64,000 nucleotides of DNA from Numida meleagris (Eukaryota; Chordata; Aves; Galliformes; Numididae): assembly GCF_002078875.1 (NCBI RefSeq), contig NC_034415.1, positions 26,375,413 through 26,439,412 on the forward strand, given 5' to 3'. The notes under the pieces are model-generated. The model did not search any database, had not been told where the DNA came from, and saw only the letters and a list, made by a program, of their open reading frames with translations. Positions within the stretch are counted from its first letter, which is position 1. The number at the start of each line of letters is the position of its first letter. Both the position numbers and the translations under genes were made by a program. This document shows, one piece after another, positions 37,672 through 51,100 of this stretch.

Positions 37672-40600
37672 CACCTGCTTCCAACAAACAGGGAAACCTT
37701 AGTGACAGGGCTCAGGGGATATACATTTCCTGATCCTTTGCCTATCCTACCAAGGTCCTTCTTCTCTCTGAAAAAACATGTGCAAACAACCTCGCCTAGC
37801 CTTTGCAGTGTATCACAGAATCCATCCTTGGAGCCAGTCTGCAAATCTGTGTATCTCACCCATGCCGTCTTTGGAGGCAGCTAGGAAATTAAATAGAGCC
37901 CAGGATCCTGCTTCAGTTCTACTGAAATTTGTTCCTCTGAGCTACGGGTACAGGTCTCCAGCATGATCTTTTGCAGAAAAACTGACAAGAACAAAGCCCA
38001 CAATTATTAACCTTTCCACTTGTTCCCATAGTTTATTGTGACAAGACAATGCAATAAGCTTGAAGGTAATCAAAAAGCAATTTTGTAGTAGTGAGCTTAA
38101 AATGACAAACCTTTCCTTTTCTAAATAAATCACCATTATTCCCACATGGTCCAGGCTTGACAAGTTTGTTTCCTTAGTAACAGAGTACTTAAACAGGGCC
38201 TATGTGCAAAGATTATACCTTTAGCCACAGAAGTGAAAGAAGAGACAATAGGACAAAAAGTGGCCCACCCGCTAAAGTCTGTGATTTAAATATTTATCAG
38301 CTGGGTAATGACTGAAGACAAGGATGTGCAGAAGCACAGATATGCTTATTTACTCCATGCATTTTGTGCACTTGGCGGAGCCTGTGGACTCTGAGACGTT
38401 TTCAGACTACAGTACCTAAACTGAATTTAACACTCCCTGATGTTTGTTCAATAGCTCACCTAATGTTGAGGTCAGCTGTCTTATAAATTATTGAACAGAT
38501 TAACAGCGTTAGGACTACAATATAAATAAAGGGTATGCACTAGACAAAGGAGACGTGCAATGCGTCTGGCTCAAAGACACAACAGCAAACTGACAGAAGA
38601 AAAGATTAACGTGCTATGGATACATTGAAGAGCTTTCTGTTTCCTTTCGTTGGTAATTAAATGACTGATTGCTTTGTAACAGTAAATGTGTTTGTCTTTG
38701 GATCCACAAAACCTGATGTTACACGGTGCCAAGCTAAGACCACTGCCAGACAAAATTCATCAGTCCACTCTGCCAGTGCCTATTAAATCCCTCCTTCCAC
38801 CCGATGTAGACAAGTCAATGGGTAGGCCTTCGAAAAACTTAGCTTACTCCATAACTAAACAAGGGCAGCTTCACTGACAACAACTCAAGCTGGTGAAAGG
38901 CAGATTGATCTTAATTCCTTCAGCAATTCAGCAGTTCTTTAAAGATATTTTCCCCTTTGCCATCATATCCCCTCTGATGAACAAGTATTATGGAGAACAG
39001 CGTGTTGGTAAGTCTAAATCAGACCTTAAATAACCTACCATTTTTACCGCCTTAGATTCAGCTGCCGGCGACTGACACATGAAAAACGCTGAGATAATGT
39101 CTATAAAAAATCTCATTTACCCAAAACAAAATTTCCACTTCCCTTCTGACCTGACCATTTCAGCAGCTGTCCTGAAGAATCATACCACGATAGTTTGTCA
39201 AGTGCCAAGTAATTTAGCTTTCTGCTTCTTGCATCAGCACCGACATTGGAAAGGCAATGGTACTACCCATAAGCAGCAGAGGCCAGAACTGTTTATGCAG
39301 AGAAACTGTCTGAATGAGTTTAGTCCTAGCTTCAAAACATAATTTCAAATCAAGCTGGTGAGATTGTGAGGGTGACAAATTGTTGTTTAGATGTAATCTT
39401 TGTCAGCGTATGGAAAGAGATGTTTATAAACAAATTCTAAACTTGCAATTTATAAAAAAGTAAGACAATACTTATTCCAGCAGACGTAGTTTATTTTAGA
39501 TTTCAGTCAAAAGCAACAGACTCCAACACTCATTATGACTTCAAGTATTATTCATCAACACTTCTAATTTACCAGGAAGAGGAGAAGTAATCACCCATTT
39601 CCTTACACTTTCCAGCAGCCATACAGAGTGCTCACAGGTTTGAGTGGGCTCCTGAAGACTCCTAAGTGTGCGCCCCTACCAACAGACTGCAAGATGGGTG
39701 ATTTGCTGAAGGTTATCTGATCACTTACTGCAGTGCATGAGTGATGAATACTGATCTCTAGTTACTTTTGAGGAGGTATTTCTTCTCTTCATCAAAGACA
39801 TCTGAAGTTTAGAGATGGGAAGGAATTATGCAATTTACTTTTGTTCAATCACTTTTCTCAAAGTGGTCTAGTGAACAATGCCAAAACACAAGAGCTCCAG
39901 ATGAAAACTGAAGAGCTGTTGGTTTCATTAATTACTGAGAATTACCAAGACCAGTTGAGACAAATGATTTTTCCTAGTTATTTACTGGCTTTCAGATAGT
40001 GGCCCCACTACTGTGAGCCACCATCAGTCACACCAGTAAAGTAGGAAATTTACTTCCACAATCTAAGATCTCTTTTCTCATATTGCCTGCCTTCTCAACA
40101 CCTACTCTTTCTCTTGCTTTTTTTAGTGTAAACAACATTCAATATTGAGATGTGGAACGAAAATCAACGCAGGTTTTTGCTGGTAAAACAATTTAACTTT
40201 ATGCATGGGAAGTAATGAGCCCTATTCCTTTAACTGTGGAAATTAGGTTGCCTTTCTTTTAGATGTACTGAAATATAAAACTTGCTAAATCTAAATTACC
40301 AGTTTAATAACATATTTACCCAAACATTCTTGGATGAAATATCAATTTGGAAGAGGCGCCAGATTAGATTCATCAGAAAACATGCTGCAGAGTAATTTAG
40401 AATATATTAAAATGTCAACTTCTCTCCAATCCTCCCTCTGAAATGCAAGAGAAGATATTGTTGTTCAGCTCAATAGTTCTACAGTTATGTTGTTTCCTTT
40501 CCCCCCATCATGTTCTCCTCTAATTGTCTCCTGCTACAGGAGAGGAGCAAAATGATCCTTCATGAAATATTTTGGCTGAGTGCTTTGTCTTTATGCTCTT

Positions 40601-40956
40601 TTATCAAGAGTGAAATTTTTCCACCTAAGTACAACTTCCCTCTTCCCAGACCACACATAGGGGTCAAATTCTATTGTCCTGAACGCATAAATGTGCAGGA
40701 CACTAAAACCCAGCAAAATGAAAAATAGTTACCAAAAAGTTTAAGAAATAACATTTTGATTGTCCACCTGTGACAGCCCTACTAAGTTAGCGATATCTTC
40801 CAAGTCTTTGTATAAGAAGGTAGCATTCTGCATTGCAGAACTAAAGTGGATAGATATATTTGGGGAAAAAAATAATAACCAATTATTGTTTGCTCCAATA
40901 TCAAGAACTTCACTGACGATTTATACATTCCCTATTGGCAGTTCCATTAGCAGAAA

Positions 40957-40977
40957 AAAAAATAATAATAATAAAAA
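40957..40977 (+). repeat. A tract with (AAT)n
   Basis: A short A run followed by four AAT units and more A. It is low-complexity sequence. Confidence 0.8.
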
Positions 40978-43659
40978 AGCATGAGTCTGCAAGAACAACA
41001 CTTCCACCTGCCCTTAAGGAATCACGTGTGCAGAGCTTTTTACATCATTTTTTTAAACAGATTTTTTATTCCCTCCATACTCTGGACCCCAAAAGTTGTC
41101 TAGAGTATACTACTAAACTTGTGCCACACGGTGCAATGTTCCCCTAGCATCACTCACACCCTCCTCAGCAGGGCTGTCTGGCTGTGGCATTGATTCCAGC
41201 CCTGCAGCAGGAACATGGGGTTGCTCAGGGCTCTATCTGCTCTGTGGCAGGCATACCTGTGCCCTAAGCAATACCTGCTGTAGAAAAAGCAGCAGCCTTT
41301 TTTAGAATATAGTCAGGGTGCTGAAAGGAATGTGCTGAAAAACAACTTGCATCATCCATATCCAGGCCTTCGAACACTCAGCTTCCAAGCAGTAATGCCA
41401 CAGTCCCATGCTGGGTTTTGTAGGGGCCTGCCTCTCTCCAAGCAGCAGGGAAGAAACTGCTTAGAGCCAGAAAAACTACTACGAAGCAATCCCTTTGCTT
41501 GCTGGCCAGACAGAGGCTAATGACTGGAATGAAGGCTGGGTGTGTTCCCTCAGATCTTCTAAGTCCACAGTGAAAGTTTTCTGTTTAACAGTCTGAGATC
41601 TGTAAAGCCGTGCTTTAGATCTCAGCCATCATAACTGTACTTCACAGAAAACAAGGTCTGTGATAGAAACTGAAGTTTATAGACAGATTGGTGGCATCAG
41701 GGTATTAATTACCTACTGTTTGCAAGCCTCTTTGAAATGCAATGTTGAAGCTCTAAACGTTAATAAATTCTCAGTTACCATGCTGATGTGCAGTTCAAAT
41801 GGTTAGAATAAACTGTTATTCTAGTCATTATTCAAATCACTTACATAAACTGCACAATACCAAAATAGCATTACTGAGTGTCTGGCTGGATTCTAATCTT
41901 TTACAACTTGAAAAAAAAAAAAATCCTGAAAATATATTCTAAATGCATAAAATGATATTGTTGTGTCCCTCTGAATTTGCAGATACCATGAAACAATAAC
42001 TCTGAAAGATAGGAATGTCCACGGCTTTAAGACTCATTACTTTGAAGGTTCATCAAGAGGACTAGTGCATACCCATGGGAGAGCCCAGTGACAACAGAGC
42101 ACTGTGCCCAACCTGCATGGAATAAGTTCTGGGTCTCCCTGCTGCTCCTGAAGCTGGCTCAGTGAACATGAAGCTGCAGGGCAATGCTGCATCACTGCCT
42201 CTCTTAGGGAGCATTGCAACAGCAAAGAATAAGACAGACTTATAAGACCTGAATCATTGCAGAGACCAATATTCTGTAAAGTTCCTGATGCCCTGAATTG
42301 CTTTAGTAATCACTTTATACCCAACTGCTTTTAGTGAGTATTCCACCCTTCTGTGCCAGCTTTTCTTACGCAGATATATAATTTTAGACGAATTTCTTGA
42401 TTAGAAGCTCATAGTTATCCAAGTCCTTTGCTCATCAGTAGTGTGACATTCACCATCTGCCAACACACCACTCTGGGAGATTAAGTAGAATAGATTTTAA
42501 ATGGGATGTTATTGACATTTCAATTATTTAAGCTTTGGTAGAAAGTGACCAGATGAGGTTTAGATTGTATGATCCTGCTCACAAAAAGTTCTGCCAGTAG
42601 GGAGCAGATGAAAAGAAGGGATGAGGGGTAACTCAGGTGACTATAGATCATAGCTGAAGGGAAGAGGTAGGCAAGCTGGATAGACTCATCAGTGGGATAG
42701 ATCCAAAAGTGCATTATAAAATGGTTGAAGTGATACAGATGCTTTTTCTAAATACCTCACAGCATTAGCATTTAGCAAGAAAGGCAAGGACAAGATCAGT
42801 CCCCGGACCGTTGGTGTAAATCAGCTACCAGCAAAATGAGGGGGCTGATTGGAAGGTTTCTCTTCAGGGGAGGACCAAGGTTCTGGAAGACTTCCAGTGG
42901 AGGCAAAAAAAACCAAAAAACTATTTATGAATGGGTTTATAGCTAGCCAAAGCTATCTCAGGACTCTGTGACTGGAGAAATCTCTCCTAGCTCTTTTCTA
43001 GATTACTACTAGTTGAAATTATTGGGGGATACCTCAGTTAACACAGTGTTCTGTGCACGAGTGCCTGCATCCTGGATGGAATTTATGAGACAGCAGGCCC
43101 TGACCACCCAATGTCAAAACCTCTGGGTGTCTATCATCATATGAACCTGCTTCAGTCAGTTTAGATCCTTAGTGTAAATGCTCAGAATTGCAGAAAGTCA
43201 GCAACATTATATCCTTATTACTTATTTTTATTTTTGCAACAGGACAGGATGAGGTAGAGCCTCTAAAGGGGAATAAATGCTATGATGTTTTTGATTTTCA
43301 TTGGGTAATCTTTCCATTTTTAAATACGTACAGATGTGCAGAGCTTCTTGGTAATCACTATGTAGTAGGGAAGAAGTAGTCATGTAATCAATTTTTGTAT
43401 TAATAATTACAGTAATTAAAACTGTGACCGAAAAGCACTGAAAACAAGAAGGCCAAAATATTCAGCTATGGATGTCTTAATCCCAGCATCTAAATTCAAT
43501 TCCTGCCAGCTGAGCAGCGAACACCTTTAGCTGAGCAGCTCTGGCTTATAAGGGGCTGATCTACACGAAGACCCTCCTCATTTATGAAGAACTGCAAAAT
43601 TGCTGATCTTTTCAAGTAAGTACTTCAGCACATCCCTAAGTCCTGATGTTAACTGGATT

Positions 43660-43677
43660 TGTGTGTGTGTGTGTGTG
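43660..43677 (+). repeat. (TG)9 microsatellite
   Basis: Nine uninterrupted TG dinucleotides. Confidence 0.9.
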
Positions 43678-46600
43678 AAATTCAGTGTAAATCACACATT
43701 TCTGTTAAGATACTCTCACATAAACAAATTAGATTTTATTATTTTTTTAGCACCATAAAGCTTCTAGCTAGAGTGTGATGGTGAGGATAGTCTCTTCAAT
43801 GTATAGGGAAAATCTGAGGCATGTTAATTGTCAGATTAGGAAGAACACTCTGCCAAGAAAAAGTGAAAGATCCTGCAAATCTTATTCCTGGGGAAAAAGT
43901 TTGCCATGCTACCTGAAGCAATGAAAAGAAAACAGTAAATATAATGAAGCATTAACACTCATCAGGCATCAGATTTACAGGCAATTGTCTGCTTCATATA
44001 CCTTGAATTGCATAACGAGACCAAGTGAGTTTTACTACCTATGATGTAGAGTAATCATCCTCAAATGAGCTGCCTGGAAAGCAATGTTGTTGTTATGAAA
44101 TGGAATTTATATGTAAGAAAAACAAAACAGTTAAATTTGAGGATTAAGTAGGTCTTCACTGATGTTAGTGGAAATGAACAAAAAATTGCCTGTCTGGTTT
44201 ATCATGTAAGAGAGTGGGATTTAGGAAAACATTTCTACTTTCTACCACAGAGCATGAAAAAAAATGATTTTTGTTTTTCAACTTAAATCTGCCTTGATTC
44301 ATCACCTTCAGGGTACTATAAAGTTTCTATTAGTAGCTATTTGCAATATTGTCTCTACCTTAAAATTAGCAAATTGCTCATCATTCATTCTTAGCTCAAA
44401 ATGAACCTTAAAACGGGATTCATAAAGCAGACAGTGAACTGAGTGCCACCTATAGGAGCTCTGTTTCAAAGGAGCGTAAAATTCTCATCTAAGATTCCCA
44501 GGTAGAGAGCCAGAGGCAGGTCACAGGCAGCAACAAAACACCAATGCAAAACCAGCAGTATTATAGTACAGTGAAAGAAGAGTGTGAAACAGGCATCAGA
44601 CATGAACCTAAGACATTTTGGCTAATGGACTAGACAGCACTTTTACATCTTTTTCCAGAAGGATTGTGATGCATGGGTGAATAAATGAAGAGGTCTGTCT
44701 GTAACAAACCAGCTGCTTGGATGTTGAAACTGGTCTTCTCACCACCCTTCCCTTGGCCTTTCTGTGCAAGGGCTTAGGCAGTTCATCAACAAAACAGACC
44801 TCCTTTCCATTTTATGGACGGCCACAGATTTCTGTATGAAGATATACAAAAGCAGTGAAAAAAGAACCAGTGTCATTCACTGTAAAGTTGGATGGTTGCA
44901 GCTCTGAGAAGAAGTAATGAATCTGCAGTTGTGACATATCCATAATGATCCATGAGAGAGCAGGATTTCCAGATCAATGTCCTTCAGATCTAACATTAGC
45001 CCCTTTTCCATCACATTCCAGAAGTTATCTTGGTTTGCACCGCTGGAAAAAAGACACTGCTAGGTTTAATCTGCTGTAACAGGAAGGCCAGGCACTGATA
45101 ACCATGAAAGGACGAATCAGCGTGGTGGTAAATTATCATTTGCAAAATCTTCCCTTTGTGAGTGAGGACAAAGAAATTAATATTTGTGTTGGACTGAAAA
45201 CAGAAGTCTGATTCCATCTCTTCTGTGGGAGGTGCACTGCAGAGAGCACAAGTAAGAAGAGTATCTCTACATGGAGAGAAGCAGGCTAGTGAGTGTTAAT
45301 GAGTGAGCAAATCATGATACGCGACCCATATGTTGTACCCTGCACAATCAGAGGTTTTCATTACAGGAACAGAAAAAGGAGTGTTTTGTGAGTTGCAGCA
45401 GCTGCTGTCATATGCAAAGATTTCATACAAGGCAGCCTAGTGGATTTGTTTTCCTAAACAAACTTGCAGTCATCTGTCTTTTTAAATATAACTTCTGTGA
45501 CACACAGATGAAAATCAGAAAGTGATGCTGAAAGCTTTCCATGCTCTATTAATTTTATTATGTAAATCCACTCCCCAATTGATATTTTCATTCAAAATAG
45601 CACAAGATCTGTCATTATTCCTCGGTGTAAAGAGAAGCAAAACAAGTAGTATTCAAGCAAGTACTCTCATTTGGATTATTATTTTAATACAGCAGTATTG
45701 TCTGTAGGTAATTTCTAAAGCATGTTTGCATAGCAATTCTAGGCTGCTTCTTCCCAGAGGCTGTTTAGCACTGTCAACATTTATTACTTTTGCTTTTGTA
45801 AATATAATAGAAAGCAGAAATGTTTGACTTCAAACTAATAAGCAGATTTTGAGAAATGGACAACAAAATCACTTTTCTGCTCTTTGAATTATCTGTCTCC
45901 ATACCTAATAATACACCAACAATGGGAAAGCAAAACTCACAGAGACTGAAAACCCACAGAAAAACGTGCAAAGCATTCTCAATGTTTTAGCATCAGTGCT
46001 ACTGCCATTGGTGAGTATTAAGTGGTTGATTAAAAGATGCTTTTAAGGCACTTAATGCACACTCACCTAGTTCTATGAACATACTGACGGATGTATGTAT
46101 TGCATTAAACTGCTGCAGTCCTAAAATACTTGGAGAAAGTATTGCTCAATAGCACAAAGTGTACTTGGTCTAAAGGCCAAGCACACAGGTTTTGATTCCA
46201 GTGTAAATGTGTAGTTCAGTTACTCAGACCTAAACAAACACACAGAAGTTAATTAGAATAGCCAGTTAATCAAAGCAACAGGAAATTCTTTTCCCTACAG
46301 AAGCATATTAGTAAGTTTTCTCCAAAGTATTATCAAATTATGATTTGTAGTAGAGGAGCACATTGTACTTTCAGGTAAAATTTCTGACTAAACTTCAAAT
46401 ATGCAGCAAGAACAAATCCCCAAAGCAACAAACCCTGAAGTAAAAAAAAAGACAAGAGTGGGGAAATCAAAGCAACATAAAGGCGATGTGATTTGCTCTA
46501 GCTAGTTTTGTGCTCTGTTTGTGATCATTTGTGGAATCAAAATACAACTTCTGAATAGCACTTGGCAATCTAAAACTGTTACAAAATTATTGAACCATGG

Positions 46601-48050
46601 TACACCACAATGAACGGATATAGCGTTTCCTAGTGGAATTTACCTAGCAGAGAGCTTATCATACAGCTGCCAGAATGTCAGGCCTCTGAGAGCACTAACA
46701 AGCTTTAATGGCCCTGTCCAACCTCACCTGGGACTTCCACCCACACCATGAGATTGGGAGTTCTGTTTAAGCCCAGACCTTGGCCACACAATTCATTTCT
46801 AAGCTGTGTTGCAGGAGGACTGGGTTCTGATATAACCACAGCCATGCTTGTTTCTAACGTTGCTGTTCCTTGAGCCAGATATCACTCTATAAACTGGCTT
46901 CCAGGTTTAATGCTGGCCCTGCCTCATCACAGTGTGCCTGATCCTCACCTGTGGATTGACCTCCTGACTTGACTTCAGACTTGTTTTGTCACCATGCCAA
47001 CTTGTTGTAAGTAGACCTACCTCTTTATACTGATAGTTCTCGATTTGATCCTCATCCCTTCTCATCAACTCCTATTTTCAGGGTCAGTTTTATTCCCCAG
47101 AAAAAGCATTTGTTCTGCTTTTCTTCATCCAGTCTTTCTACAAACCTTCTGTTTGTACCCTTTTCAATACTGATTTGAAGCCTCAGCTTGCACCTATCTC
47201 TTCCCCTCTGGTTCGCATCTCCCGTGTCCAGGCAGGCAATACAAACTTGGACAAACTTCTAGACCAAAGATGGTTCTAGTAGCGCTTAACTCCTTTACTT
47301 TCCTTGCTGGGTAAGGAGTTGAGGAACATGAGAAATGGCTTTGTCAGGAGCAGCTGTGTTTTTCTCTGTCTCTGAGATGGGTTGTTTGAAGGATGGGTCT
47401 ATCTGGGCGTATCTGGAGATCTGCCATATCCTAGAGATCAGGAAAGCCACTAACTGCATAACTGTCTCAAAAGCAAGGCTGAAACTTTCTAGGGAAAGTT
47501 CCAGTCCTAACTGAAGTCTCCTAATTCAAAAAGCGTTGGTTGGAGAATAAATTAATCATTTGATATAAACAAAAAAAAAAAATAAATCAACCCATATCCG
47601 ACTCAATATTTGCACTCTTTTCATGGTGGTTTGCTTTTCAAGTTCCACTAGGTATTTACTGACACAAAACAAAATTCCAGTTGGGGACAGAAAGTTTTTG
47701 AAAAATTACATGCACAGAAGTAAATGTCATTGGGGAACTTAATACGATCCTATTTATCATATTTATGATTTCAGCCAGTTTTGAGCAGGGCTTTGTTGCC
47801 TGTAGGTGTGTTTTGCTTATCCTTAAATGCTGCGAGCATATTTTGGGTGTTTGAGTTTTATGGCTCAATTATTTTACTAAGAAACAACTACAGTAATATC
47901 AATGTTTTACCAAAGGAAAAAGACAAGTAAATTTTCCAATTATCAAGGCAATGCAGCACTTGGTGTATATCATTATGAAGCTGTTAACAAAAATGCTACA
48001 TTTTCATTAGCTAAAAGGCTATTTATCCCTAATGAGTTGTTAAAGACTAA
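43678..48050. other. Non-coding sequence
   Basis: No gene is supportable. A stretch at about 46150-46235 contains GGTTTTGATTCC, which resembles a B box with MIR-like text around it, but no A box is seen. Sequence at 46690-47250 is pyrimidine-rich and could be old repeat, family unknown. Confidence 0.45.
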
Positions 48051-48148
48051 GGGCAAAATTCTGCTTTCGCTTACACCAGTGTAAATCTGTAATCCGTTTG
48101 AGTGCCTCTGGATTTATATTGGTGTCAATGAAAGCAGAATCTGACCTG
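48051..48148. mobile_element. Palindromic MITE-like relic
   Basis: The left arm, 'GGGCAAAATTCTGCTTTCGC' then TTACACCAGTGTAAATC (48051-48090), is the inverted complement of the right arm (about 48108-48148) over about 38 bases. On inspection roughly three quarters to four fifths of bases pair. The arms match the GGCCAGATTCTG plus TTACACCGGTGTAAAT pattern I recall as a common old palindromic repeat in turtles, crocodilians and birds. It has no coding capacity, and its mobility depended on another element. Confidence 0.55.
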
Positions 48149-51100
48149 AATGCTCTTGGATTTGACTTTGTAATCTGTTTCCACTCTAAGAAAGCTATTA
48201 TTCACTAGTAAGGACCAATCAATAACAGTAATACTAGGGGGAAGGAGAAATGAAAGAACTTTTTTTATCCCATTAGAGATACTTCAGGAAACACTATATT
48301 TACATATGTAGCCTTAAAAACATAAAACAACATATTTCCAGACTGCTTTGCAGCCTGGATGCTCATGTGTATCTACATGTAAATGACAAACACAGAAACT
48401 GAAGCTGGCCAGTTTCTAGAGCTTTCCTCTTGCATGTAATACTACTAACCAGCAAGTGGATAATTGACCAACAGTAGGAAAGTGATCTGAAGTCAGTAAG
48501 AGCTTACTGAGCTGTGCTCTAGTGCAGCAAAACATCAAAGTGATAACCACCTTTGGTACAATATTCATCCCTATAATCGAACATTTGAGAATTTATGGAT
48601 CATGCCTTTTAAACAGGTGAGGACTTAAATATGAAGAGAGTTTGGTATTGGCCTCAATGAAGCAGATCTTACCTTACAAAAAATATATGGAATGGATTGT
48701 ATTTAATCGTTTTATACAATGAAGCAAATCAGAGGCATGTGAGAGCCTTACAGGCCATTTACTGACCATTAAGGTCAAAATTGCTGTAACAATGGTGTTT
48801 ATATGAGTAATATTTGAATACATCAGGTGTCAAGATTAAAAAATAAAATAGAAATGATAGATTTGAAAAGCAAATGCACAACAGCAGAAGAATCTGTTCA
48901 TGTAATTAGAAGGTAATTAATGTGCTAGCTCCTCTGTGGGAACATGGTTTTGCTCGCAGCTGACTACAGGAACCTTGAGTGATAGCTGGTGATACCGGAC
49001 CACATGTGGTCCAGACTAGTGATCTTCACAGTGGGCATTCTGCTTTTATTATTCCAAGTTTGTTGCTTCAGAACTGTAGCATATTAAGCTGGTCACACAA
49101 ATGCCACATCTGGTCCTTTAGATGAATTGACACATCTGACTGGTGAACGAACTTCCATAGCTATTACTGGCACTTGTTTCCCATGCTTTTGCTGCAACTC
49201 TTAAAGTATTTGAAGTAATAGCTATGATTGTAGGGTAACTCCTGCAAAGGGCTATGTATCCTTTCCTCTCCCAGCCTGACCTTCTCCAACTAAACTACTA
49301 GATCTATTTCTTCTTTAGAGTTTTGGAAGCAAAGGTAAGTGCAGAGTGCTATGCTACTTTCTTGTACAGTAACAGCAGTAAGTGTAGTCAGAATGTATTA
49401 AGTTCTTGCCTGCCCTAGTTTTGAAAATACAGATTGTTGCTAATGCATAATTTTCTTCTATGATTGATTCATCTATTCCTTTCATCTACTTTCATCTATG
49501 AAAGTATTTGCCATCAGTAAGCAAATAATATAAATATAATTAAGGACAAAAGAGAAGGAAGATGTACTGTATTGTATGAGTTATTACCTAGGGAAAAATA
49601 TTATAATAAGCATGAATAAAACAATGTTTACTGTGAAAGTAGAAACATGCAGCTAGATAAACATTTCATAGTATTAGAAAAAGAAGGATTTCTCTTTCCT
49701 TAGTTGCATTCGGCTCTATGATCTTACAAGCCACCCTTGAGAGTGATAAAAGTAGAATCACTGAGGGCTAGCATTAAACCATATCGTACGACAGACAGCT
49801 ACAGGTAAAATACTAACTTACAGTGAGATGCAGTATTTAAGAATTAGTGGGTCCAGTCTGAACATTTGCATGGAACTGATGGAAAAAGTTTTTCAAGTAT
49901 GACTTGAGAGGAGATCCCAATCACACTATTTAAAAATTAAGCATCCCAGCAACTTCCTTCCACAGTACTACCTTCTCATGTTTTGATCAACAAGAACAAA
50001 AAGTTACGTTCAAATAGTAAAAGATTAATACCGTAATATCACCAAATGCACTTTGGTCCTTGTCATCATCAGTCAGCTCTGCAGTTGTAACACACGCATT
50101 TTCATGTTCTTGGTAGGCAAAGAGGCAATTATATCATTTCACTACTGCTGGACTGGAGAACAACTAAAAGAATATTTTTTTGAGTTATGTACGGAGTCTG
50201 TGACAAATCAATTAAATTATCCTAGGACTCTCAGGTACAGTCCCTGACATCTGAACTACTTGGTCATCCACTCTCTGGATAGTCCCCAGAGGAGAAGAAT
50301 TGAACTCAGTTCATAAGATGACTTTTTTATTTTTATTTTCCATTGTGCTGTTTGGTTACTGGATGGCTTATCCACAGTGCAGTATACATCTTAGTCTGTC
50401 ACACTGTCAGTCTTTGTTCAAGTTCTCCATTTCTTCCGTTCCACCTCACTTCTTTTTCCACTAGTACCTATCATCACTACTTCTGCCTTCTGGATTACAT
50501 CCAGTTTTATTCCATTTCCTTTCTTTACTCTTCTTCTTCATTCTTATTACATCTTTATATGGTGTCTCACCACAGCAGAAGCAAGTGCAGAAACTGTGTG
50601 CCTATAGCTAACTTGTAAATTATACAACTGGGTACCTGCTGTTGATGTGTAAAATACACGAAGGATAAGTTCAGCTCAATTCTCCTTTGTGTCTTGAGTT
50701 TCTGAGTAAGAGATAAATAAGGATAGTAGCTAACACTTCCTCCTGTAGATAGCTACCTGGTACTTGTGTACCTACCTGTGTTTAAATTCCTGATAAAATC
50801 TCAGCCACTGTAGAACTTCTAAAGAGAAAATAAGGAAGGTTCAGCGTTCTGTCTACAAGGAGAATGGCTGCTTTAAAGCCATGGGGCATAAAGCCTTAAT
50901 AGTTTCCAGGTTGTGATGAAGATGAATGTCACAGCAAACTAGCAGATTCTCTTTGGAGAGCGTAAGTGAAGAGCCAGCCTCGAGACACAGTCCATGAAAA
51001 CACTACTGAGGACCTTATACGTTAGCAGAAGTACTTTAAAATCAATATAAAATGTCAACTATAAAAATGGATTTCAGAACGGCACTTGTGTCTGATGTGA

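Larger units (their letters stand above)
32161..43659. other. Long AT-rich non-coding stretch
   Basis: About 11.5 kb with no gene, no clear LINE and only minor low-complexity tracts. These include A14-A15 runs near 35551 and 37657-37671, (AAT)n at 40960-40975 and an A13 run near 41910. A 42-base CR1-like scrap is listed separately. Frames of 60 to 90 codons occur on both strands without family features. Confidence 0.5.

Noticed and set aside
46150..46235. MIR or other SINE head suggested by GGTTTTGATTCC
   Set aside because: No A box at the right distance and no SINE body follows clearly.
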